The position numbers and the translations under genes are program-made. A DNA stretch of 64,000 nucleotides from Blepharisma stoltei (lineage: Eukaryota; Ciliophora; Heterotrichea; Heterotrichida; Blepharismidae). Location of the stretch: the NCBI GenBank assembly GCA_914767885.1, contig CAJZBQ010000003.1, positions 124,001 through 188,000 on the forward strand, in the 5' to 3' direction. Within the stretch, counting starts at the first letter, position 1, and every line of letters begins with the position of its first letter. Positions 56,634 through 64,000 of the stretch are shown here, piece by piece. Below the pieces are notes generated by a model that was not told where the DNA came from, made no database searches, and saw only the letters and a list, made by a program, of their open reading frames with translations.

Positions 56634-57084
56634 TTAGATATTATGCTGAGCTTGGATAGTTTGTCTGAGTATTTTTAAGGTGATTTCTATATAGAAATAA
56701 ATGATATTTTGTCAAAATTGAAATTTTTTTAAGTTCCAAATTGATTGTTAATGGTATATACTACACGTCCCATTAATATATAATTAAATTCGGAATGATT
56801 TTATTCCCCTCTCATCAATATTCCTTTTTTACTATTAAATGACAATTTAATTATCTAACTTCTTCTTTATAATATTATAATCCGTTGGTAAAATTTCTTA
56901 TGGACGCGCCATTTTCATATGAAATTCCAAATTATTAATTTGCCGTACTAAAATCTGCGTTTTGAAAATGCATATTTGGTTTTCACATACCAAATTCAAA
57001 ATGACATAAGCATGATAAGAAATTTATGCAATACATAATATCAATTTTATCCTAAATTATTTATTTTTTTTAAAATATAGATTG
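56634..57084. other. intergenic, no feature seen
   Basis: AT-rich; nothing recognised. Confidence 0.5.
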
Positions 57085-59945
57085 TCAAATTAAAGTTCTG
57101 TAAGTGAATTTATAGTCAAATCTCATCTTGAAAAGAAACTTCATTTTTACTTGTTTCACATCATAGACGATATATTCATTGTAAAGGAGAGACCCGTTAT
57201 ATCCTGTTTCTTCTCCGTTTCCAATTGGTACTTTGCAGCCTTCAAAGTCAATATAAGACGTAGCAGGAGGAGCATTTCTGCCACACCCTTTTGTACTATG
57301 TGCTCCAGGAGGAAGGTTAGCTGCATTGCAATCAGCTGTCATCTTCATACAAGGAGTTCCTACTGCTACTTCACATAGCAGCATTATTCCAATATTATTT
57401 TCTCTATTTGTAAAGCAATAATTGGCGGATTTGGAGACCATGTCTGCGAAATAGACACCTTTGCCAAACATGTAACCACTTACTGGTGCTTCTGGAGGGG
57501 CAATTCTTAGTCCTTGTGATAAAATTCCTGCCCAGTTTGTCAGCCTGCTTCCATGCCACAGAAGCATGCTATTTCCAATGTCCTTACTCCTTTTGAAGAA
57601 ATAAAATGGTGACGCTGGTGGAAATTTAACTTATGGAGTAGGTAGGACCCATACTGGTGAAGCTGAAAGCAGGGCCTCTGTCCCTTCTGAAGTAGACCTT
57701 AAATTTGCCTTGCCGAAGAAGAAGTTTTTGTTTTTGTCCCAGAGTTTTTCCTGTCCCTCCAGATGGTTAGAGAGGCTTTGCAGGTCATATAGTTTCTTCT
57801 TCTCAGGACTATCGGGGGGCACCTCACAGACAGTGGCTCTGCCCTAGGCAGCTAATCCCTTGAGTAGGTGGCATAGGATGAAAATCCAAAAGACGATTTT
57901 GAAGCCAAGGTAGGCAACGGCTAGTGGGCTTAGTCGCTTATGGCCAAATACCTTAAACTAACTTACTCCCCTTTTCAAAAATAAGGCATATATCTTTTGT
58001 TTTTAATTATTAGCAATATTTTGATAAAGAAATTTGTGATATACAACCAATACCTATTTATTAGCATACCCATTTCTTTAAAATTGCTTCAAAATTTTAA
58101 ATATAAATAAAATATCGCGACCAGCAAAAGCCCTTCCTGTTACCATAATGTACGAATTAGTAAATCTCTCATCCTCCTCTGCTTTATGCAGTCTAAATAT
58201 TTCTAAAATAGTTAAACCATAAGAATTATGAGTTTTTGCATGAGTATTTGAAACATACTCGCTCAATATTGCAAATGTAGGGTCGTTTTTCTCAATAGGT
58301 GTTATATCGCAATTCAATCTTAAGTAGTGCTGGTCAATAGGAGACCCTACTGCTTTTGATTCAATTATATTTGTAGCAATTTTCATGTCAGTTAAAGACT
58401 CGATCATTGTGATTTTTTCTTGTAAGCGTTGTCTGGAGTTTATAATAAAGTTACAAACATTGGTAAAGCCAAAATCATGAGGGATTAAAGAATAAAATTT
58501 GCTTGAAAGTCCTTCAAGACTGCTGTTTTCTCTCCCATCTAAAACAGACTCAATTTGTTTCAGTATTTCAAGGCCTTGTTTCAAGTTATTTGTCGATAGC
58601 TTGCCTAATGGCATTTTTTTGGCATCATATCCTATTTCAGCAAGGACTTGTTTCATTGCGTTTAAATCAAAGATTAATTTGATTAAATCTTGAATCCTTC
58701 GATCAAGCTTGCTTTCTACTTCTTTTTCTTCTTTTTCTTCTTTTTTTACTATTTTTTCTTCAGCTTTTTCGGTTTTTTCCTCTTCATCATTATACATAAT
58801 TTCAAGTTCTACGTAGCCTCCTCTTGTTTTATCAGTCAGTTTTTTCTGATACTCTGCCTTAGCCCTATCTAGCTCACTTCATGGTCCTTTATAAGCATTT
58901 TGTCCATCATACCCTACTCTTCCTCATCTATTTCAAACATAAAACTGTTTGGCATCTGAATCTGACTGTAATAACTGGATAATATAAAATTTATTTGCAT
59001 TGGTTTTTAAGTCTGTTTGGTTTAAGGTAGAGGACCATACTTTAGTGCCGTCATCGTAAACATGGCAATCTTTGGCTTTTGGAAAAAAACTGTCAACAGC
59101 GGCTCTGCCCTTACGAATAGTCGTAACAATTTTTTCTTCTTTTGGGGCTTCTTGTATTTTAGGTGGCTCTGGGCTAGGTGATTTCTTTTTAGATGGCTCA
59201 GGCTTTTTAGGTAATTCTGTAGAAGGACTAGGCGATTTTTTTTTGTTTGGCTCAGGCTTGGGAGGTAATGGAGGAGGGCTATCTGATCTTTTTATAGGTT
59301 TTTGATCAAGTTCTGGGGATGGAGATTTTTCTTTTGGCTTTTGCTTTGTTTTTATCGCCCTTTTGGCGGGGATAATATTTTTTGAATTTTTCTTTTTAGG
59401 AATTGGAGATCCAGAAGATGATTCATAAGAGCTTGAAGAGTCTGAGATTTGTTTTTTCGGTTTTTTGGTTACAGGCTTTTCTGATTTTTTATTAAGCTTT
59501 GTTTTTGGAGCTGATAAATCTGGAGATGATTCTTCAGAAACTGGAGGAGATTTCTCTTTTTTACTTTTAATAATTTTTTTCTTGGGTATTGGTTTTTTAG
59601 CTTTAGATTTATATATTTCTTCACTTGAGCTGGATTCTGGAGATTTTTCTGGCTCACTTTCATAAGATGACGAGGAATCTTCGTCTTTTGCTTTTTTGAT
59701 TGCTTTTATTTTTGTAGGTTCTCCAGCTTTAGCTTTACCTTTTCCTTTCTCCATCGGTATGAATAATAAAAAATCTGGCTGATTAGATAAAAATTTTATG
59801 AACAAAAAAAATTATTTAAAATAAAAATTGCTTAAATCATAAAAATATCAAATTATTATGGTATAAAAGAGTTAGGCATTTCTTCTACTTTCGAATATTT
59901 CTGAGGAGCAGGACCTTTCTTCGCAGCGCTCCTTGTTAAAACCAT
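57085..59945 (-). CDS. PARP: poly(ADP-ribose) polymerase, PARP1/2 type
   Basis: Two IESs (573 and 104 bp) removed leave 727 aa. Residues 1-230 are basic, low-complexity and SP-rich. A WGR domain follows (FYVWNRWGRVGYDGQNAY; both Trp here are TGA), then a Lys/Glu-rich linker, the helical regulatory domain (LIKLIFDLNAMKQVLAEIGY, LPLGKLS-like MPLGKLSTNN) and the catalytic domain LLWHGSRLTNWAGILSQGLR, GKGVYFADMVSKSANYC and NEYIVYD. The H-Y-E triad is complete. It makes ADP-ribose chains from NAD at DNA breaks. No zinc fingers or BRCT, so nearest in layout to PARP2. The first exon (MVLTRSAAKKG) begins 31 bp from the neighbouring gene. Confidence 0.95.
57587..58159. mobile_element. IES, 573 bp, carrying insertion E5
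   Basis: TA-bounded insert in the PARP catalytic domain. Removal joins EEDERFT to KDIGNSMLLWHGSR with exact family spacing. It contains a 350-bp GC-rich block. Confidence 0.85.
57610..57960 (-). mobile_element. GC-rich retroelement-like insertion E5
   Basis: Flanked by diverged direct repeats TTACTCCTTTTGAAGAAATA (57584) and TTACTCCCCTTTTCAAAAAT (57963). On the minus strand a 70-codon open frame (VCEVPPDSPEKKKLYDLQ and following) may be the tail of a retroelement ORF. Confidence 0.55.
59760..59863. other. IES, 104 bp
   Basis: TA-bounded with repeat ATACC on both sides; joins EEMPNSFI to PMEKGKGKAKAG and links the first PARP exon. Confidence 0.8.
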
Positions 59946-59976
59946 ATTTAATTAAAATCAATAAATTTAAAATTTA

Positions 59977-61752
59977 TTATGCCCCTTTATAATTTGTCTC
60001 AATATTGCATAACGTCGAAAAGATCAGATTGAAATCTGGTCTTCTAGCAGGATCTACATTCCAGCAGCTTTTCATAAGCTCTTTGATCCCATCATTCATT
60101 TTTTCAGGTATCGCCGGTCTAAACCCGTCTTCCACAATCATTTGTTTAAGTTTCTTTATCGTAAAATCAGGAAACGGCACCTGCATTGTCATAATTTCCC
60201 ACAAAATCATGCCATAGCTATAACTATCGTCACTAGCCTGTGCTTTAACTGCTACAGGATTTTTTTCATCTTTTAATAATTCAGGAGAACTTCATGATCC
60301 TTTATTGCAGTATTTATCTACCAGTCCTGCGAATTTTTTCAAATGGTCTAATCCCACGTCACTTATTAACACCCTTCATTCACTGTCTAATAAAATATTT
60401 TGGCTTGTAAGGTGCCCATGGACTAGTCCTTGCTCATGGAGAAATCTTATTGCAAAAGCAATTTCTCGAGAAATCCTAAGCTTGTCGTAGAACTCAAATA
60501 AAACACTTCTTTCATGAAGAACTGAATAAAGAGAGCCATTTGGAATATACTGAGTTATTAAATCAATGGTATTGCCGTCTATAGCTGCAGCTCGTACAGG
60601 CATAAAATGAGGGCATTCTAATTCGGTCATTTTTTCAATATCATGCTTGATATTTTCAATTACATATTTATTTGTCCTGGGAAGGACAATTCTTCTGATT
60701 ACGACTGGGATATTTTTGACGATCCCTCTATATAATTTTCCAAGCTTTCCTGGTTTTTCTGAAAGACTGTCTTGAATTATTATTTCGTCCGTAGAAATAA
60801 ATCCTAGATTTAGCTCCAAAACAGAATTTTGGTTCGACCCAAATGACTGTGTTACTGTACTATCAAGCGGCAATGGTGCTCCAGATTTATTAATCAGAGG
60901 CAAAGATGCTGAAAGCTCTTCTTCATATGAAAAAAGCTTATAAAATGAAGAATCAAGGACCAAATAAAAACAAATTAGCTCAGTCACTAATAAATCCACA
61001 ATGAAAACTATTGTAGGGACCATGTCATTTAAATTCAAACTGCTTAAATCAGAGCTTTCTCTTTCCAAATCCCTCCTTCTAAAAATATAAAGAATTCCAT
61101 GTGTAATTCTCCCAGCAGTCCATACAAGCGTTGAGAAAATCACGACCTTCATAAATTGGGCGCTTTTTTCATTCTTATAAGGAACTCCTGAATATTTGCA
61201 TTGGACTCTTAAAAGTCCTACGATAACAATAATAGCCGTTATAAAAGCTTGTATGCACTGTTGTAGAACAATATAAGTAGGCTCTATCACTGAGCAGAAT
61301 AATAAAATATACATCACACCTTCAAAAACCATTAAAATCGCTAGCAAAGTCAATGTAAGTTTTCCTACAATTTGAAGCCTATAGCGGCCAGGATTTAATT
61401 TGTAGTCATAGCTTGAGTCTGAGTTTAGCCGGGTATAAATGTTTGCCGTTATCATAACCCAAAAAAGCATAAAATAGGAAGAAATAAATAAAGCTTCAGG
61501 CAAAGACAGTAATAAAAAGCCGATATTTGCGTCGTTTAGGTTTATTTGAGAGTCAAAAAAACAAATCAGCCAGAAACTTAGCATGCGGAAAAATATTTCT
61601 GCGAGCTGGAAAATGTATAAAAGCTTCGCATGTTTTCATCTGACCAAGAAGTTTTTGAATCCTAAAGCTCGGATTACAGTATAAGCGAAAAAGCAGCTAT
61701 AGATGATTGCTAAAACGAAGAATACAAGAAATAGTTCAGCGTCAAGAGCCAT
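59977..61752 (-). CDS. 7TM receptor-like protein with C-terminal pseudokinase
   Basis: 591 aa in one exon, three UGA Trp. About seven membrane segments lie in residues 1-270, for example LFLVFFVLAIIYSCFFAYTV, LTLTLLAILMVFEGVMYILL and IVFIVDLLVTELICFYLVL. After a 60-residue linker comes a TKL-like kinase fold: VVIRRIVLP where VAIK has Lys, VHGHLTSQNILL where HRD is expected, ISDVGL for DFG, then SYSYGMILWEIMTMQVPFPD and DPARRPDF. The loss of the HRD Asp and of the VAIK Lys suggests no phosphotransfer. A receptor relaying a signal through a pseudokinase scaffold is an inference. Confidence 0.8.
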
Positions 61753-62021
61753 TTATGGAAATTTAATGAGACTAGATATTTGTTGAAAAAATAAATACGT
61801 TTACTCTTTTATCAGGAATTATTTTTCTGGTAAATTTTTATGAAATTTTATTTATTATTTTAAATATTTTTTATATGGTGATTTAAAATATTCTAATATA
61901 AAAATGATTAATATTAAATTAATTCATAATTGAGTATCACGGGACACATTTTTATAGCTCTATTCGGTTATAAAGCGCCTATGCTTATTTAAGAATAATT
62001 AAAAATATTGAGGAATTAAGT

Positions 62022-62856
62022 TTAATATCCAATTACCTGAATTCCAGACCCACAGACCAATCCAAAGCAAGTCCCAAGATAAAATCCAAAATCTCTCCAC
62101 TTTTTAGCTTCATAGAATTTAATTGCTTCGTTGAGGTACCAATAAATTTCTCTTTCATTGACTTTGATACTTTTATTTCCCACAAAATCAAAAGTAAGTG
62201 GGTTTCTAAATACATTAAGGGAATGGTAGACCTTCATTAAATCTCTTTCAACAGGATTGCATTCTAACTCCCCCCCCCTCGAAGTTCGACCAAGATTTTT
62301 TTGGTCGAACTTCGAGGGGGGGTTAAGAAAAATTTTTTTTAAAAAAAATTATATAGACTTTTTTTTATATAATTTAGTAGTTAAAAAAAAAAATATTTAT
62401 CATATTCTTCTGTATGGTTGAGAGGTTGTAAGGGTTAGAAAAAATAGTGCAAGATGGTTTTGTAACGCTTTTTTAGAACTTGAATACAAAAATCGCAAGC
62501 TCACCCCCACATAGTTTAAAATTTTTGAAAAATTGCTTAAATTTATATAGGTCTTGGTCGAACTTTGGAACTTGACTAATTGCTTCACCGAGATACCTGA
62601 GTGCTTCAATAACTGATTCTTTTGTTGATGCTCTATAAGAAGTTACTGCTTGAGCGAAATTTTCAGAAATTTGATCAGCTCCATACAAACAGTCTTTGAT
62701 TTCAGAAATATGAGCTTCAGTTGGGAAGCCTTCTAATAAACCTTGGATTATTTGGTAAGTTTCACTTTCATTTGGAATTGTTTTTCCAAAAGCGCCACCA
62801 TATGTTCTGGTCTCTATAGCTATTCCAATCAAAAATGCAAGAACTAATGCTCTCAT
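62022..62856 (-). CDS. small secreted helical protein
   Basis: A 283-bp IES removed leaves 183 aa. Signal peptide at 1-16 (MRALVLAFLIGIAIET). Two copies of a helical unit follow: LEGFPTEAHISEIKDCLYGA with TKESVIEALRYLGEAISQVP, and LNEAIKFYEAKKWRDFGFYL with LGTCFGLVCGSG. Four well-spaced Cys could form two disulfides. Similar secreted multi-helix proteins occur in ciliates, but I cannot name a function. Confidence 0.7.
62267..62549. mobile_element. MITE-type IES, family 4, 283 bp
   Basis: TA-bounded; its right end on the minus strand (62268-62330) is a hairpin of C tract plus TCGAAGTTCGACCAA. The other end has no C tract or motif inside the IES. Joins PKFDQDL to ECNPVERDLM. Confidence 0.8.
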
Positions 62857-62909
62857 TTTTATTCACCACAGTTAATGTATTTGTTATATTACTGTATTTT
62901 AAGAAATAG

Positions 62910-64000
62910 TTAAAAGGCTTTAAACCCAGTTATTGATCTCCCAAGGATCAATGCATTGATATCAGCAGCTGTATCATATGCAATGCTTGTCTCTAAATTA
63001 GCTGAATGTCTTATAACTTCATACTCATCAATAATTCCGTTCGCCCCAAGCATATCTCGAGCCTCTCTTGCGATTTGTAAGGATTTTTGACAAGCATTTC
63101 TTTTTAGCATAGATGCTATTTGTAAAGTAATTTTTCCTTCATCTCGGAGTTTAGAAGCATGATAAGCAGAAAGTAGTCCTAAAGAAATTTCAGTGGCAAT
63201 ATCAGCTAGTTTTTTCTGGATTAATTGGGTTTGTGCTAACTCCCCCCGTGAGTTAACAAAACCATTAGAAAAATCCCTATTTTTTGCCTAAAAACCCACC
63301 CTCCGTGAGTGAACGAAAATTTTTTTATGGAAAAAAATTTTGATATATAAGTGATAATTAGCATAATGAAATCTAATGCTAATTCTGTTTAATTTTAAAC
63401 AAAATTGCTTTTTAAAACATAAATTTTATAAATTAAATTAATATTTGCTTTTTTGCGAATTAGGATTTTTTTTAAATTTCGAAAAAAATATATTTTTTTA
63501 AAATTTATATATAAATTTTTTTAAAAAAAAAAAATTAACCCCCTTCCTTAAATGAGCAAAATTTTTTTGTTCACTCACGGAGGGGGGAGTAAGGGGTTTT
63601 CCAAATTGTTTTCTCTCTATTGCATAGTTTCTAGCAATTTTGTAGCAGCTTTCTGCAGCTCCATATGCAGACCAAAGAAGCCCAAATTTTGCTTCTCCTA
63701 CACAAGCAAGCGGTCCTTTCATGCCTGCAGCTTTTAATACGTTCTCTTCACATACTTCGACGTTATTTAAAGAGACTGTAGCTGTTTGGCAGGCTCTTAA
63801 TGATAATTTGCCTTCTAATTTTTCTATAAAAAGTCCTGGGGTATTTTTTTCGATTACAAAACCAGTGACTTCTTGTTTTTCATTTTTTGCCCAAATAATA
63901 AAAATATCTGCAATAGTCCCGTTAGAAACCCAAGTTTTGGTTCCGTTAATCACATATTTAGAGCCTTTTTTAACGGCATTTGCTTCAATTCCTTCAGCAT
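62910..64000 (-). CDS. GCDH: glutaryl-CoA dehydrogenase, 5' part outside window
   Basis: C-terminal part of an acyl-CoA dehydrogenase: NGTKTWVSNG, EKNTPGLFIEKLEGKLSLRA, LLWSAYGAAESCYKIARNYA, ERKQFGKPL, then QLIQKKLADIATEISLGLLS, KRNACQKSLQIAREARDMLG, DEYEVIRHSANLE and ALILGRSITGFKAF. The DEYEVIRH block is specific to glutaryl-CoA dehydrogenase. Family role: FAD-dependent oxidative decarboxylation of glutaryl-CoA to crotonyl-CoA in Lys/Trp breakdown, in mitochondria. A 353-bp MITE interrupts it; TA excision leaves the frame one base off (see finding). Confidence 0.9.
63239..63591. mobile_element. MITE-type IES, family 1, 353 bp
   Basis: TA-bounded with family-1 ends (ACTCCCCCCGTGAGTTAACA and GTTCACTCACGGAGGGGGGA) and the family core. 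Lies between FGKPL and AQTQLIQKKL of GCDH. Confidence 0.9.

Noticed and set aside
57631-57822. Minus-strand open frame as a separate gene
   Set aside because: It lies inside the PARP IES in the GC-rich block E5; more likely a retroelement fragment.
62473-62548. Continuation of the secreted protein after KFDQDL as coding sequence
   Set aside because: This stretch (reading YKFKQFFKNF...) is the start of the IES. Joining to ECNPVERDL gives the repeated helical pattern and the Cys spacing.
1-64000. Karyorelict (Loxodes) or Stentor origin
   Set aside because: Loxodes-type code reads TAA/TAG as sense, but here they end genes; Stentor uses the standard code, but here TGA is Trp.
1-64000. Genes as broken pseudogenes
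   Set aside because: Frame breaks coincide with TA-bounded inserts or 15-nt introns, while the coding parts keep catalytic residues and conserved motifs.

Overview
The window reads as germline (micronuclear) DNA of a heterotrich ciliate, most likely Blepharisma. Three kinds of evidence point there. (1) UGA is a tryptophan codon, while TAA and TAG end genes: the Trp of the Rab WDTAGQ motif and the Trp of the PARP WGR motif are both TGA. (2) Introns are 15 nt, GTA...AG; seven restore good reading frames. (3) Nearly every other broken gene is restored by removing a TA-bounded segment, the hallmark of internal eliminated sequences (IESs) that are cut out when the somatic nucleus forms. I placed about 39 such segments inside genes by hand. 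In almost every case the frame and the expected protein motif are restored together. No database or alignment was run; family names come from motif recognition.

Layout. 0-6 kb: a (ATT)n tract and a large repeat-built surface protein with five IESs. 6-12 kb: a basic protein, a PX-WD40 protein and a membrane alpha/beta hydrolase. 12-18 kb: Wee1-like kinase, ribosomal protein eL8, an ACSF3-type acyl-CoA synthetase and small unknown genes. 18.5-26.5 kb: an element-rich stretch with MITEs, palindromes and four retroelement-like GC-rich insertions, around Nup54 and two unknown genes. 27-32 kb: a small membrane protein, a tRNA-like gene, a second alpha/beta hydrolase and an F-BAR/SH3 protein. 32-39 kb: a Rab GTPase, an unknown protein, an Alba-domain protein, a DNAJB13-like protein and a Sec14-like protein. 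39-50 kb: PKA catalytic subunit, an IQ protein, a RING protein, coiled-coil and basic proteins and a BFR1-like protein. 50-64 kb: Polo-like kinase, NEK kinase, PLAC8 protein, PARP, a 7TM-pseudokinase, a secreted protein and glutaryl-CoA dehydrogenase running off the right edge.

The genes are a mixed eukaryotic set (cell-cycle kinases, cilium-type proteins, trafficking, metabolism) with no operon logic. Spacing is tight, with neighbours 8-31 bp apart and one pair of overlapping convergent stops.

The notable biology is in the eliminated DNA. Short IESs have clustered lengths. A family of terminal-repeat elements keeps one four-motif architecture while the motif itself changes between families. 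Elements are nested. Retroelement-like insertions carry target-site duplications. A few junctions sit on 6-8 bp direct repeats without TA.
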